Shown: in pieces, positions 7,934 to 17,897 of the stretch
Position numbering within the stretch: the first letter of the stretch is position 1
Layout: each line of letters opens with the position of its first letter
Translations under genes and position numbers: made by a program
Source of the DNA: Vreelandella rituensis
GTDB lineage: Bacteria > Pseudomonadota > Gammaproteobacteria > Pseudomonadales > Halomonadaceae
Direction: 5' to 3'
DNA: 56,348 nt
Assembly: GCF_003336665.1 (NCBI RefSeq)
Contig: NZ_QPIJ01000024.1
Coordinates: 1 to 56,348 of the forward strand
The notes under the pieces: generated by a model
Told to the model about the DNA's origin: nothing
The model's database searches: none
Seen by the model: the letters and a program-made list of their open reading frames with translations, nothing else

Positions 7934-9283
7934 ATGATCGAAGTCAAAAAAGGCCTGGATCTCCCCATCACGGGAGCGCCCGAGCAGCGTATCGAAGATG
8001 CGCGCCCTGTGCGCCACGTGGCAATCCTGGGTACTGACTATGTTGGCATGAGGCCGACCATGGAAGTACAGGAAGGGGAAAAGGTCAAACTGGGGCAGTT
8101 ACTCTTCACCGACAAGAAAATCGAAGGTGTGCGCTTTACCGCACCGGCCGGTGGTGAAGTCGTTGCTATCAACCGTGGCGAAAAACGTAAATTGTTATCC
8201 GTGGTCATCAAGGTGGATGAAAGTGAAGAGGCCGTCACTTTCACTACTCACGGACGCAACGCATTAGAGAGTCTTGAGCGACAGACAGTCGTGGATCAAC
8301 TGGTGGAATCAGGGTTGTGGACGGCACTACGCACGCGTCCTTTTTCCCGAACGCCGGCCATTGATAGCGCCCCGGCGGATATCTTCGTCACCGCTATGGA
8401 CACGAACCCGCTGTGTCCTGATCCGGCCTTGATCATCAACGAAAACGCCGAGGCGTTTGAAGATGGTCTTAAAGTACTCAGCCGGCTCACCGAAGGAAAA
8501 GTTTTTCTGTGTACGTCTCCCGAGGCCCGGATTCCCGGCACCGAGGTGAAAGGTGTGCAAACGGAAACTTTCTCAGGGCCGCATCCAGCAGGTCTGGTAG
8601 GTACCCATATTCACTACTTGTCGCCGGTCGCTCTGCACCGGAAAGTGTGGCATGTCGGTTATCAGGACGTGATTGCTTTTGGCAAGCTGTTCATAGACGG
8701 CAGGCTGGACACGAGCCGCGTTGTGGCGGTAGGTGGCCCACGTGCCGAAAATCCTCGGCTGCTGCGCACTCGTGTCGGGGCGAGTACCGAAGAACTTCTT
8801 TCGGGCGAAGTCATCCATCCTGAAGACACCCGTATTATTTCCGGTTCGGTATTCTCGGGGGCTGCTGCAGAAGGTAAATTGACTTACTTGGGCCGTTTCC
8901 ATAACCAGATCAGCTTGATCGAGGAGGGCAACAAGCGAGCTTTTCTGGGTTGGTTGTCGCTCGGTGTCAAGCGCCACTCAGTCATGGGCATCTATGTCTC
9001 GGCGTTCAAGGGGTTGAAGGATTACGCACCGAACACCTCCACCAACGGTTCCGAACGTGCCATGGTGCCGATCGGCGCGTACGAGGTGGTCATGCCGCTG
9101 GACATTCTGGCGACACAACTACTGCGTACACTGATCGTGGGCGATATCGAGGTTGGCATGCAACTCGGATGTCTGGAGTTGGATGAGGAAGACCTCGCGC
9201 TCTGTACTTATGTTTGCCCCGGTAAATACGAGTACGGCCCCATCCTGCGTGACAATCTCACCATGATCGAGAAAGAGGCCTGA
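7934..9283 (+). CDS. nqrA: Na+-translocating NADH:quinone reductase subunit A
   Basis: Peripheral cytoplasmic subunit of the six-subunit Na+-NQR complex, which couples NADH oxidation and ubiquinone reduction to sodium export. The 449-residue product has the expected N-terminus ([18 protein letters not shown]), no transmembrane segments and the conserved barrel-sandwich stretch ([16 protein letters not shown] equivalent near 48-60). It is first of a tight operon; its TGA overlaps the nqrB ATG. Confidence 0.97.
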   Translation: MIEVKKGLDLPITGAPEQRIEDARPVRHVAILGTDYVGMRPTMEVQEGEKVKLGQLLFTDKKIEGVRFTAPAGGEVVAINRGEKRKLLSVVIKVDESEEAVTFTTHGRNALESLERQTVVDQLVESGLWTALRTRPFSRTPAIDSAPADIFVTAMDTNPLCPDPALIINENAEAFEDGLKVLSRLTEGKVFLCTSPEARIPGTEVKGVQTETFSGPHPAGLVGTHIHYLSPVALHRKVWHVGYQDVIAFGKLFIDGRLDTSRVVAVGGPRAENPRLLRTRVGASTEELLSGEVIHPEDTRIISGSVFSGAAAEGKLTYLGRFHNQISLIEEGNKRAFLGWLSLGVKRHSVMGIYVSAFKGLKDYAPNTSTNGSERAMVPIGAYEVVMPLDILATQLLRTLIVGDIEVGMQLGCLELDEEDLALCTYVCPGKYEYGPILRDNLTMIEKEA

Positions 9284-10509
9284 TGATGAGTATTCGACAA
9301 AAACTCGACAACATCGAGCCGCACTTTCATCAAGGGGGTAAGTACGAAAAGTACTATCCGCTTTATGAAGCCGTGGACACGATCTTCTATTCACCGCCGA
9401 ACGTTACCAAGACGACCGCTCATGTGCGTGACGGGATTGATCTCAAGCGGATCATGATCACCGTCTGGTTATGTACGTTCCCGGCGATGTTCTTCGGTAT
9501 GTGGAATGCCGGCTGGCAATCCAACATGGCGATCGACGCGGGTTATGCCTCTTTGGGAGGCTGGCGTGAAGCGATCATGATGACCCTGGCGGGCGGCCAT
9601 GATCCGAGTAACTGGTGGGCCAACTTCGTTCTGGGGGCTACTTACTTCCTGCCGATCTACCTGGTGACGTTCGTCGTGGGTGGTTTCTGGGAAGTATTGT
9701 TCGCCATCAAGCGTGGGCATGAAGTCAATGAAGGTTTCTTCGTTACTTCCGTCTTGTTCGCCTTGATTCTGCCGGCCACCATCCCTTTGTGGCAAGTGGC
9801 GCTGGGCATCACTTTCGGTGTGGTGATCGGCAAGGAAATCTTCGGCGGTACCGGCAAGAACTTCCTCAACCCGGCATTGACCGGTCGTGCTTTCCTGTAC
9901 TTTGCTTATCCGGCGCAAATTTCTGGTGATGCAGTGTGGGTAGCCGCGGATGGCTATACTGGAGCAACGGCACTGTCGATGGCCTTCCAGGAAGGCATGG
10001 CGACCATGACCTCGCAATTCTCCTGGTGGGATGCCTTCCTGGGCTTCATTCCGGGTTCCGTGGGTGAAGTCTCGACCTTGGCTATCCTGATTGGTGCAGT
10101 GGTGCTTCTGTGGACGCGAATCGCCTCCTGGCGAATCATGCTGGGGGTATTTCTCGGTATGGTCGCGACCAGCGCGCTGTTCAACCTGATCGGCTCTGAC
10201 ACCAACCCGATGTTTTCCATGCCGTGGTATTGGCATTTGGTGACCGGTGGCTTCATCTTCGCTCTGGTGTTCATGGCAACGGATCCGGTGTCCGCATCGA
10301 TGACCAACCAGGGACGTTTGATCTTCGGCATACTGATCGGGGTCATGACCGTGTTGATTCGTGTGGTCAACCCGGCTTTCCCAGAAGGCATCATGTTGGC
10401 GATCTTGTTTGCTAACCTGTTTGCACCGCTGATCGACTACTTCTTTGTTCAGGCCAACATCAAACGTCGCGTTCAACGTACCGGCGTTCCGGCCGAGGAG
10501 ACTGCCTGA
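9283..10509 (+). CDS. nqrB: Na+-NQR subunit B (covalent FMN, sodium channel subunit)
   Basis: Integral membrane subunit of 408 residues with about ten hydrophobic segments. The covalent FMN site DGYTGATA is present with the acceptor Thr near residue 229. The start overlaps the nqrA stop by one base; a second ATG three bases on (9286) is equally possible, and AGAGG upstream serves either. The NqrB N-terminus contributes to quinone binding in the known complex. Confidence 0.97.
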   Translation: MMSIRQKLDNIEPHFHQGGKYEKYYPLYEAVDTIFYSPPNVTKTTAHVRDGIDLKRIMITVWLCTFPAMFFGMWNAGWQSNMAIDAGYASLGGWREAIMMTLAGGHDPSNWWANFVLGATYFLPIYLVTFVVGGFWEVLFAIKRGHEVNEGFFVTSVLFALILPATIPLWQVALGITFGVVIGKEIFGGTGKNFLNPALTGRAFLYFAYPAQISGDAVWVAADGYTGATALSMAFQEGMATMTSQFSWWDAFLGFIPGSVGEVSTLAILIGAVVLLWTRIASWRIMLGVFLGMVATSALFNLIGSDTNPMFSMPWYWHLVTGGFIFALVFMATDPVSASMTNQGRLIFGILIGVMTVLIRVVNPAFPEGIMLAILFANLFAPLIDYFFVQANIKRRVQRTGVPAEETA

Positions 10510-11345
10510 TGGCACAGAGCAATAACTCCATCAAGAAGATCCTGATAGTGGCGTTCGCACTGTGTATCGTGTGTTCGGTCATTGTCTCGACGGCTGCGGT
10601 GGCATTGCGCCCTCTGCAGCAACTTAATCAGGAACTGGATCGCAAGACCAATATCCTTAGCGTGGCGAATCTCTATGAGCCAGGCACGGATGTGGAAGCC
10701 GCCTTCAGCAGTGAAGTTACCGCACGTGTGGTTGATATGCGCACCGGCGAATACACTGATCGGTTTGATCCAGCCACTTTCGATCACTTCCAAGCGGCAC
10801 GTGACCCGGCAACCGGGCGCACCTTGTCCGGTGAGCGTGACATCGCGGGTCTGTCTCGCGTGGAAAACTTCGCGACGATTTACCTGGTGGGCGACCCGAG
10901 TGATCCGCAGCAGATCATTCTGCCAGTACGTGGTCAGGGCCTGTGGGGTCTGATGCGGGGCTATATGTCCGTGGAAGGCGATGGCAATACCATTATCGGT
11001 ATCACCTACTATGAACATAGCGAAACGCCCGGGCTCGGCGCTGAAGTCAACAATCCGCGCTGGCAGGCTCAGTGGGAAGGTAAAGAAATCTTCTCGGACG
11101 AAGACAGCGTGATGCCGGCCATTCGAGTGGCTCGGGGTGCCGGAACAGGCGAGCATGAAGTCGATGGCCTTTCCGGTGCTACCCTGACCAGTAAAGGGGT
11201 GACTAACATGGTGCAATTCTGGTTGAGCCCGGAAGGGTTCGGTGAATATCTGGCCAGATTCCGTGCCGATATCAGCCCGGAAGATGTTCAGGGTGCCGAA
11301 ACCGATCTCGAACCAGAACTTGAACCCGAAACGGAAGGAGCTTAA
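10509..11345 (+). CDS. nqrC: Na+-NQR subunit C (covalent FMN, periplasmic)
   Basis: Single-span subunit of 278 residues: a transmembrane helix near residues 11-32, then a periplasmic FMN-binding domain with the attachment motif [10 protein letters not shown] and acceptor Thr225. The C-terminus carries an acidic tail ([15 protein letters not shown]) longer than usual. FMN attachment needs ApbE, which is not encoded in this operon. Its start overlaps the nqrB stop by one base. Confidence 0.97.
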   Translation: MAQSNNSIKKILIVAFALCIVCSVIVSTAAVALRPLQQLNQELDRKTNILSVANLYEPGTDVEAAFSSEVTARVVDMRTGEYTDRFDPATFDHFQAARDPATGRTLSGERDIAGLSRVENFATIYLVGDPSDPQQIILPVRGQGLWGLMRGYMSVEGDGNTIIGITYYEHSETPGLGAEVNNPRWQAQWEGKEIFSDEDSVMPAIRVARGAGTGEHEVDGLSGATLTSKGVTNMVQFWLSPEGFGEYLARFRADISPEDVQGAETDLEPELEPETEGA

Positions 11346-11347
11346 TC

Positions 11348-12016
11348 ATGGCAGATTTAACTCCGAAAGGTGTTCTTACTTCCCCAATCTTCCAGAACAA
11401 TCCGATTGCTTTGCAGATACTGGGTATCTGTTCGGCGTTGGCCGTTACCACCAGCATGAGCGTATCGCTGGTAATGGCGTTGGCGGTTATCTTCGTCACG
11501 GCCTTCGCCAATCTGTTCGTTTCGTTGATCCGGAGTCATATTCCGTCTTCGATCCGGATTATTGTCCAGATGACCATTATCGCCTCTCTGGTCATCGTGG
11601 TTGATCAGATACTCAAGGCTTATGCCTACGAAATGTCCAAGCAACTGTCGGTCTTCGTCGGCTTGATCATTACCAACTGTATCGTCATGGGCCGTGCCGA
11701 AGGCTTCGCCATGAGCAATACGCCGGGTATGTCTTTTCTGGACGGGATCGGCAATGGTCTGGGTTACGGCCTGATATTGATGATCGTCGGCTTCTTCCGT
11801 GAGCTGCTTGGCTCGGGTAGCGTCTTCGGCTTTACCATCCTGGCACCAATTCAGGATGGCGGCTGGTATGTGCCCAATGGTTTGATGCTTCTACCACCGT
11901 CCGCTTTCTTCATTATCGGGCTGGCTATCTGGGTACTGCGTTCCTTCAATCCGGAGCAGGTAGAAAATAGCGAATTCGAGATGAAGGAAAACACCAAGCC
12001 GAAGGAGGCCGTGTAA
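11348..12016 (+). CDS. nqrD: Na+-NQR subunit D
   Basis: Integral membrane subunit of 222 residues with about six helices, homologous to NqrE. NqrD and NqrE together hold the intramembrane iron-sulfur centre. Starts two bases after nqrC (RBS CGGAAGGAGC) and begins [19 protein letters not shown], typical of NqrD. A charged C-terminal tail follows the last helix. Confidence 0.97.
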   Translation: MADLTPKGVLTSPIFQNNPIALQILGICSALAVTTSMSVSLVMALAVIFVTAFANLFVSLIRSHIPSSIRIIVQMTIIASLVIVVDQILKAYAYEMSKQLSVFVGLIITNCIVMGRAEGFAMSNTPGMSFLDGIGNGLGYGLILMIVGFFRELLGSGSVFGFTILAPIQDGGWYVPNGLMLLPPSAFFIIGLAIWVLRSFNPEQVENSEFEMKENTKPKEAV

Positions 12017-12017
12017 A

Positions 12018-12635
12018 ATGGAACATTATCTGAGCCTGTTCGTAGCTTCGGTTTTTGTCGAAAACATGGCCCTGGCTTTCTTCCTGGGCATGTGTACATT
12101 CCTGGCGGTCTCCAAGAAGGTGTCATCGGCTTTCGGCTTGGGTATTGCGGTCATCGTGGTACTCACCGTTACCGTACCGGTCAATAATCTGGTGTTCACC
12201 TTCCTGCTACAGGAAGGTGCCCTGACCTGGACCGGTATTGCGGGTGCCGAGAATATCGACCTTTCCTTTTTGGGGCTGTTGAGCTATATCGGGGTCATCG
12301 CTGCCCTGGTGCAGATCATGGAAATGTTCCTCGACAAATACGTGCCTGCACTCTACAACGCCCTGGGCGTGTTCCTGCCGCTGATTACCGTCAACTGCGC
12401 CATCCTGGGTGGCGTACTGTTCATGGTTGAGCGTAACTACAACTTCGGCGAGTCAGTGGTGTATGGCTTGGGCGCAGGTGTGGGCTGGGCACTCGCTATT
12501 ACTGCGCTTGCCGGCATTCGCGAAAAATTGAAGTACAGCGATGTGCCGGCCGGCTTGCAGGGCCTGGGCATTACCTTCATCACCGTGGGGCTGATGTCTT
12601 TGGGCTTCATGTCCTTCTCCGGCATCCAGCTCTAA
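12018..12635 (+). CDS. nqrE: Na+-NQR subunit E
   Basis: Membrane subunit of 205 residues (family ~200) with six helices. It has the conserved [18 protein letters not shown] start and the cysteine-containing LGMCTF and TVNCAILGG segments that ligate the intramembrane Fe centre. It starts one base after the nqrD stop. Confidence 0.97.
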   Translation: MEHYLSLFVASVFVENMALAFFLGMCTFLAVSKKVSSAFGLGIAVIVVLTVTVPVNNLVFTFLLQEGALTWTGIAGAENIDLSFLGLLSYIGVIAALVQIMEMFLDKYVPALYNALGVFLPLITVNCAILGGVLFMVERNYNFGESVVYGLGAGVGWALAITALAGIREKLKYSDVPAGLQGLGITFITVGLMSLGFMSFSGIQL

Positions 12636-12650
12636 ACGGGGCTTGATTCT

Positions 12651-12671
12651 CCGGCGGCCGCTGGTCGCCGG
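12651..12671 (+). repeat. Intercistronic hairpin between nqrE and nqrF
   Basis: The 68-base gap holds an inverted repeat CCGGCG...CGCCGG with no T-tract. It may affect mRNA stability rather than termination. Confidence 0.35.
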
Positions 12672-12703
12672 GTCAAGAAAACCTCTAGCAATAGGAAACC
12701 GAC

Positions 12704-13936
12704 ATGGTTGATACAAGTGTCATCTTGCTCGGTGTTGTCATGTTCACTGTGATCGTCATTGGACTGGTCCTGGTGATACTGGCCGCTCGTAGCAAGCTCG
12801 TCAGCACCGGGGATGTGACCATCGAGGTCAACGGTGATCCCGAGCACACCCTGAGTACGCAAGCCGGTGGTAAGCTTTTGAACACCCTGGCCGCCAATGG
12901 CATTTTTCTCTCTTCCGCCTGTGGCGGTGGTGGGTCTTGTGCCCAGTGCAAGTGTCGCGTGGAAGAGGGCGGCGGCTCGATTCTACCTACCGAAGAATCC
13001 CACTTCACCATGCGTGAAAAAAAGGAAGGCTGGCGTCTTTCCTGCCAGGTTCCGGTGAAGCAGGACATGAAGGTGGAAGTTCCCGAAGAAGTTTTCGGCG
13101 TGAAGAAGTGGGAATGCGAAGTCATCGCCAACCCCAACGTCGCTACCTTCATCAAGGAACTTAACCTCAAGCTGCCTGAGGGCGAGAATGTCGACTTCCG
13201 GGCAGGTGGGTATGTGCAGCTGGTCGCGCCGCCTTACGATATCAAATTCTCTGATTTTGATATTGATGAGGAATACCGGGGTGATTGGGAGAAGTTCGGT
13301 CTTTTCAAGACTTCCCACAAGAACCAGGAGGAAGTCATCCGTGCCTACTCCATGGCGAACTATCCGGAAGAGCGTGGCATCCTCAAGTTCAATATCCGCA
13401 TCGCGACTCCGCCTCCGGGTACTAACCATCCGCCAGGGTTGATGTCGACTTATGTCTTCAACCTCAAGCCGGGTGACAAGATCACCGTCATGGGGCCGTT
13501 TGGTGAGTTTTTCGCCAGAGATACCGATGCCGAGATGGTGTTCATCGGTGGCGGTGCAGGCATGGCACCCATGCGCAGCCACATCTTCGATCAGCTCAAG
13601 CGACTCAAGTCAGATCGCAAGATCACGTTCTGGTACGGTGCTCGGTCCTGGCGTGAAACCTTCTACAACGAAGAATACGATCAGTTGGCGGAAGAGTTTC
13701 CGAACTTTGAGTGGCATCTGGCGCTTTCCGATCCTCAGCCGGAAGATAACTGGGAAGGTCCGACAGGTTTTATTCATAACGTACTGTATGAGAATTACCT
13801 CAAGGATCATCCCGCGCCTGAAGATTGCGAATACTACATGTGTGGGCCACCCATGATGAATGCCTCGGTGATCAAGCTGTTGCTTGATCTCGGGGTCGAA
13901 CCGGAAAACATCCTGCTGGATGATTTCGGTGGATAA
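12704..13936 (+). CDS. nqrF: Na+-NQR subunit F (NADH dehydrogenase, 2Fe-2S and FAD)
   Basis: Electron-entry subunit of 410 residues. It has an N-terminal membrane anchor (residues ~5-27), a ferredoxin-like 2Fe-2S domain with [12 protein letters not shown] and a fourth Cys in LSCQVPV, a FAD-binding domain ([11 protein letters not shown]) and an NADH-binding domain ([23 protein letters not shown]). The start is preceded by AATAGGAAACC. A terminator follows, so the operon may end here with nqrM as a separate unit. Confidence 0.97.
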   Translation: MVDTSVILLGVVMFTVIVIGLVLVILAARSKLVSTGDVTIEVNGDPEHTLSTQAGGKLLNTLAANGIFLSSACGGGGSCAQCKCRVEEGGGSILPTEESHFTMREKKEGWRLSCQVPVKQDMKVEVPEEVFGVKKWECEVIANPNVATFIKELNLKLPEGENVDFRAGGYVQLVAPPYDIKFSDFDIDEEYRGDWEKFGLFKTSHKNQEEVIRAYSMANYPEERGILKFNIRIATPPPGTNHPPGLMSTYVFNLKPGDKITVMGPFGEFFARDTDAEMVFIGGGAGMAPMRSHIFDQLKRLKSDRKITFWYGARSWRETFYNEEYDQLAEEFPNFEWHLALSDPQPEDNWEGPTGFIHNVLYENYLKDHPAPEDCEYYMCGPPMMNASVIKLLLDLGVEPENILLDDFGG

Positions 13937-13962
13937 ACTTCCTGCCTTTTAAGGCACATTGA

Positions 13963-13990
13963 GGGGCTGGCCATTAGGCCGGCCCCTTTT
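13963..13990 (+). terminator. Rho-independent terminator after nqrF
   Basis: GGGGCTGGCC-ATTA-GGCCGGCCCC (one G-T pair) followed by four T residues, 26 bases past the nqrF stop. Confidence 0.85.
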
Positions 13991-14145
13991 GCTTGATTCC
14001 GATGTCTCCGGGCGAGATGCATTATCGTATTATATCTACCCTGGATTCCGGCACTTTCATTGTCATGGTGTTGTCTCCTTTCCAGGACATGGATAAACAG
14101 AGGGAGATAGCAAGTCAGATAATGAAGCGATGAAGGAGTGAACAA

Positions 14146-14403
14146 ATGACTATCTGGTTACTGGCGTTAGGTTTCATGTTGCTGATGGTAGCTGCCATGG
14201 CAATCGGCGTAATCATGGGCCGTAAGCCTATTGCTGGTTCATGTGGTGGTTTGAACCAGCTGGGTTTGAAGGATGGCTGCGATATTTGCGGCGGTAAGGA
14301 CGAGGTCTGTGAAGAAGAAAACCGCAAGCGCGGTAGCAGTGCCCGTCGGAGTAGCGATGAGAGCCGGGGCGCGGATTTAGGCTATGATGCAACACGCCGT
14401 TGA
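14146..14403 (+). CDS. nqrM: Na+-NQR maturation factor NqrM
   Basis: Small membrane protein (85 residues, DUF539) needed in Vibrio to deliver iron to the NqrD/NqrE site. An N-terminal helix (residues ~3-24) is followed by the conserved cysteine pattern GSCGGL and GCDICGG plus a fourth Cys (EVCEEE), then a charged tail. AAGGAG lies 8 bases upstream. In many relatives apbE lies between nqrF and nqrM; the 209-base gap here cannot hold it. Confidence 0.93.
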   Translation: MTIWLLALGFMLLMVAAMAIGVIMGRKPIAGSCGGLNQLGLKDGCDICGGKDEVCEEENRKRGSSARRSSDESRGADLGYDATRR

Positions 14404-14475
14404 TACGCCTAAATGGCAGCCTCGTTACTGAAAAGTAGTCTGTGGGATTCAGCTTGATAAGCAAAAAAAGCGGGT

Positions 14476-14502
14476 AATGTTCAGTGCTCTACGCTGAACA
14501 TT
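14476..14502 (+). promoter_or_regulatory. Perfect inverted repeat in the sthA leader
   Basis: AATGTTCAG and CTGAACATT, a 9-bp perfect inverted repeat with 9-base spacer, 40 bases upstream of the sthA ATG. It could be a dimeric regulator site or an mRNA hairpin without T-tract. Confidence 0.45.
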
Positions 14503-14541
14503 CGCTTCGCATGTGTCAGGGAACAAGGAGACGCCTAGACT

Positions 14542-15933
14542 ATGGCAGTACATAATTATGACGTCGTGGTAATCGGCACCGGCCCTGCCGGTGAAAGTGC
14601 TGCTATCAATGCTGCCAAACATGGCATGCGGGTTGCGATTGTCGAAAAACAAGCGCAAGTGGGTGGTAACTGCACGCATTGGGGAACAATTCCTTCAAAG
14701 GCCTTACGTCACCAAGTCAAGCAGATCATGGCGTTCAATACCAACCCCATGTTTCGTGATATTGGTGAGCCGCGTTGGTTTTCCTTCCCCAAGGTAATGG
14801 AACATTCGCGCGTCACTATCGACAAGCAAGTCGAAATGCGTAGCCGTTTCTATGCCCGTAATCGTATCGATTTATTCAACGGTGTGGCGCGTTTCAAGGA
14901 CGAACATACGGTACTGGTACGTGACCGCCAGGAAGGGACGGAAGAGCTGGTGGCCAAGAAAATCGTGATTGCCACCGGTTCCCGCCCTTACCGTCCCGCC
15001 GATATCAACTTTCGTCATCCGCGTGTGTACTGCTCGGATACCATTCTCAGCCTATCTCACACACCACGCACCTTGATCATTTTTGGTGCTGGTGTGATTG
15101 GCTGTGAATATGCCTCGATTTTTTCGGGACTCGGGGTCAAGGTCGACTTGATCAACAATCGTGACAGCCTGTTGTCCTTCCTGGACGATGAGATCAGCGA
15201 TGCCTTGTCCTATCATTTGCGCAAGCACGGTGTCCTGATCCGTCACAACGAAGAATACGAGCGAGTTGAAGGGGATGAATCCGGGGTTATCGTCTATTTG
15301 AAGTCCGGCAAGAAGTTGCGTGCGGATGCGTTTCTATGGGCCAATGGCCGCACGGGCAATACCGATAGCCTGGGGCTTGAAAACGTCGGCCTGGAAGCCA
15401 ACGGACGTGGTCAATTGCAGGTGGACGATCATTATCGTACGACCATCCCGCATATTTATGCCGCCGGTGACGTTATCGGTTGGCCGAGTCTTGCCAGTGC
15501 CGCTTATGATCAAGGGCTGAATTCGTCCAACGAGTTGCTGGAAAAAGACTATCGCTATGTAACCGAAGTGCCGACCGGGATTTATACCATCCCTGAAATC
15601 AGCTCCTTCGGCCCCAATGAGCGTGAACTTACCGAGGCTAAGGTACCCTACGAGGTCGCTCAGGCGTTCTTCAAGGATACCGCCAGGGCGCAGATTACCG
15701 GGGATACCATCGGCATGCTCAAGATATTGTTCCATCAGGATACACTGGAGATTCTGGGGATTCATTGCTTTGGCGACCAGGCGTCGGAAATTGTGCATAT
15801 CGGTCAGGCAATCATGCAGCAGAAGGGGGCAGCGAATTCGCTCAACTACTTTGTCAACACTACCTTCAACTATCCCACCATGGCGGAAGCATATCGCGTT
15901 GCCGCCCAAAATGGTTTGAATCGAGTTTTCTAG
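14542..15933 (+). CDS. sthA: Soluble pyridine nucleotide transhydrogenase
   Basis: Cytoplasmic FAD enzyme of 463 residues that moves hydride between NADPH and NAD+. It has the FAD motif [12 protein letters not shown], the modified redox site [16 protein letters not shown] in which the second redox cysteine of lipoamide dehydrogenases is replaced by Thr, a NAD(P)-binding motif [12 protein letters not shown] and the C-terminal dimerisation domain. This residue pattern separates SthA from lipoamide and glutathione reductases. AAGGAG precedes the ATG by 11 bases. The stop codon overlaps the convergent diguanylate cyclase end. Its place downstream of nqr matches Pseudomonas and links NADH supply to NADPH balance. 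Confidence 0.96.
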   Translation: MAVHNYDVVVIGTGPAGESAAINAAKHGMRVAIVEKQAQVGGNCTHWGTIPSKALRHQVKQIMAFNTNPMFRDIGEPRWFSFPKVMEHSRVTIDKQVEMRSRFYARNRIDLFNGVARFKDEHTVLVRDRQEGTEELVAKKIVIATGSRPYRPADINFRHPRVYCSDTILSLSHTPRTLIIFGAGVIGCEYASIFSGLGVKVDLINNRDSLLSFLDDEISDALSYHLRKHGVLIRHNEEYERVEGDESGVIVYLKSGKKLRADAFLWANGRTGNTDSLGLENVGLEANGRGQLQVDDHYRTTIPHIYAAGDVIGWPSLASAAYDQGLNSSNELLEKDYRYVTEVPTGIYTIPEISSFGPNERELTEAKVPYEVAQAFFKDTARAQITGDTIGMLKILFHQDTLEILGIHCFGDQASEIVHIGQAIMQQKGAANSLNYFVNTTFNYPTMAEAYRVAAQNGLNRVF

Positions 15934-17180
15934 GACTCCTTTACATTGTTCAAGGAAGGCGAAGAAAAGTAAGATTTTGGTTTCTCAGCATTATTCGTGT
16001 AGGAACTGTCACTTCCTCCCATATGGACGGGGGGAAGGACTATATCGACTCGGTTGCGACCGGTTTCCTTGGCCTGATAGAGCGCCTGGTCCGCCAGGGA
16101 ATACAGCTGCTCGAATGTTTGCTCACCCGTTATCGTGGTGGTCAAGCCGATGCTTACGGTTATGCGCAACCCATCTTTAACGCAGTCCAGCTCAAGGCTT
16201 GCCACTTTCTGCCGGATACGCATCGCTACACATTTTGCTTCTTCCATTGAAGTATTCGGCATCAACAGGCAAAACTCCTCTCCCCCGATTCGTGCTAATG
16301 TATCCGACTGTCGGCACAGTGACGCAATACAGCCGGTAACTAGACGCAGGACTTCGTCCCCGGCCGGGTGGCCGTAGGTGTCGTTGACATGCTTGAAATA
16401 ATCCAGGTCCAGTATCATCAAGCTAAGCGGATGCTGCTGGCGTTGGGCGTTAGCTAACTGGGTGGTGGCGATGGAAACGAGATAACGGCGGTTTTTCAGT
16501 CCGGTCAACTCATCGGTTAGCATCAACTTGTGCATCTTGTTGCGCTGTTGCTGCAGGTTTATCACCGCGGCAAACAAGCTAGCCGTCATGATCAATACAA
16601 AAAGCACCAAAGGAATTACCGCACGGGACATTTGTTGAGTGACCCGATACTGCTCTCCGGCGGCTGCATGGACGGCATTATTGAGTTCGCTGTATATCCA
16701 CGCCATGTTGACCTCCATTTCCATCCCCAGTTGCTGAAGGGGTTCCAGAAAGGAGTTGTCATGGATGGTTTGCAGAGCGAGGCGTTCGAGTTCGGTTAGC
16801 TGACTTTCCAGTAACTTGAAGTCGTCGCTGAGATAACTGACATGCGGTTCGAGTAAGGGATAACGCCCGATGCTGTTCTGAATCCCTTCAAGATGGCGTT
16901 GTGCCAACCACAGAAAATGATTGATCTCGGGTAAGTGAACAGATGCCGGGTTTGCCATGAATACGTTAATTACTTGGTTGAGTTGGTTATTCTGCTGTTG
17001 AGCGCGTACTACGTCTCCGACCATCGCGGTATAGTCGGCACCCACCTGTTGGCGGGCATGATTGACATAAACCCCAATGACGATAGCGGCAATTCCTGCC
17101 ATGACGGCAAAGCCTGTCACCAAGCGCCAGCGTGAAAAGAAGCGGTCGCTATGATCGTTATCTTCAAGGGTCATATTCAT
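15930..17180 (-). CDS. Membrane-bound diguanylate cyclase (GGDEF)
   Basis: Makes the second messenger c-di-GMP from GTP. The 416-residue protein has a transmembrane helix near 21-42, a helical, glutamine- and leucine-rich periplasmic region (~43-190), a second helix near 191-215 and a cytoplasmic GGDEF domain. The active motif RIGGEEF is intact, and an inhibitory I-site RQSD lies exactly five residues before it, so an active, product-inhibited enzyme is expected. The ATG overlaps the stop of the upstream gene (ATGA), and AGGAGG lies ten bases upstream, indicating translational coupling with the periplasmic protein, which may supply its signal. Confidence 0.93.
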   Translation of the reverse strand: MNMTLEDNDHSDRFFSRWRLVTGFAVMAGIAAIVIGVYVNHARQQVGADYTAMVGDVVRAQQQNNQLNQVINVFMANPASVHLPEINHFLWLAQRHLEGIQNSIGRYPLLEPHVSYLSDDFKLLESQLTELERLALQTIHDNSFLEPLQQLGMEMEVNMAWIYSELNNAVHAAAGEQYRVTQQMSRAVIPLVLFVLIMTASLFAAVINLQQQRNKMHKLMLTDELTGLKNRRYLVSIATTQLANAQRQQHPLSLMILDLDYFKHVNDTYGHPAGDEVLRLVTGCIASLCRQSDTLARIGGEEFCLLMPNTSMEEAKCVAMRIRQKVASLELDCVKDGLRITVSIGLTTTITGEQTFEQLYSLADQALYQAKETGRNRVDIVLPPVHMGGSDSSYTNNAEKPKSYFSSPSLNNVKES

Positions 17181-17722
17181 TGATGCCGTACCTCCTGAAT
17201 GGCCCAGATCCAGCGTGCCTGCGGCAGTGTTCCGGCGAGCACCGCTTCAGCATCCTTCGGAGCTACCAGCAACAACGGCCCCAGTTGCTCGCGGTCAAGG
17301 GGCATGCCATTTAACCGGGTCACTAGAAGGTAGCGCGTTTTTTGACGTTCGTCCGCGCTGAGGAACACGCTGTAATCATCCCGGGCAATCAGTCGCACTC
17401 GGTCTTCCGGCTGGATTCCCTGATGTTCGAGAAAGGTATCGAGCCAAACCCCTGTAAAACGACCTTCCAGTCCTTCCGGATGCTGCATTTCCACATCGTA
17501 TAGCGGAGTAGATTCAATGTCTGCCAACGATAGCCAGTGATTATCGTGGCCGATCACCATTTTAAGCGTCAGGCTGTGGTCGGTGGAGGGAGACAGAGGG
17601 CTGGGGGTCACCTCGGCAGCGTGGGCGGAAACCAACAAGGTTGCCATTGCACCGAAAGCAATTATCAATAGGCCGCCAATACCACAGCGGTAAAAGTGGA
17701 AAAACAATCGGGCAATGGACAT
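17177..17722 (-). CDS. Secreted molybdopterin-oxidoreductase-fold protein, likely partner of the GGDEF protein
   Basis: Product of 181 residues: signal peptide ending near SAHAAEV, then one small domain. Segments FTGVWLDTFLEHQG, DDYSVFLSADE, LNGMPLDREQLGPLLLVAP and a C-terminal RWIWAIQEV resemble the sulfite-oxidase/YedY-type molybdopterin fold. The mature part contains no cysteine, so the usual Mo-ligating Cys is missing and an enzymatic role is doubtful; a ligand-sensing role is my inference. ATG 17722 is chosen over 17755 because AAAGGA lies upstream and the signal peptide starts there. It overlaps the following diguanylate cyclase by 4 bases. Confidence 0.7.
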   Translation of the reverse strand: MSIARLFFHFYRCGIGGLLIIAFGAMATLLVSAHAAEVTPSPLSPSTDHSLTLKMVIGHDNHWLSLADIESTPLYDVEMQHPEGLEGRFTGVWLDTFLEHQGIQPEDRVRLIARDDYSVFLSADERQKTRYLLVTRLNGMPLDREQLGPLLLVAPKDAEAVLAGTLPQARWIWAIQEVRHQ

Positions 17723-17897
17723 TATCAGTTCCTTTGAAGGGGAAAGAGAACTCAAAAAAAATTGAATGCTTTAACCTAACTACAGCAAACTATAATGAAT
17801 GCTGCCATCCCTCGTATCCATTAATTTTTTAAATTATTGCCAATAAGTAACGAGTATTTCAAAGAAGTTCAATGCGTAAAATGCCCTAGTTAACACG
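17723..17897. other. AT-rich intergenic region
   Basis: The 175 bases are markedly richer in A and T than the surroundings. They hold the presumed minus-strand promoter of the molybdopterin-fold/GGDEF pair (a TTATAG-like -10 reads on the minus strand near 17790). I see no gene and no convincing terminator for the gene ending at 17898. Confidence 0.4.

Noticed and set aside
9469..10515. Long minus-strand frame opposite nqrB (348 codons)
   Set aside because: nqrB is certain; the antisense translation is His/Arg/Asp-rich with no motif.
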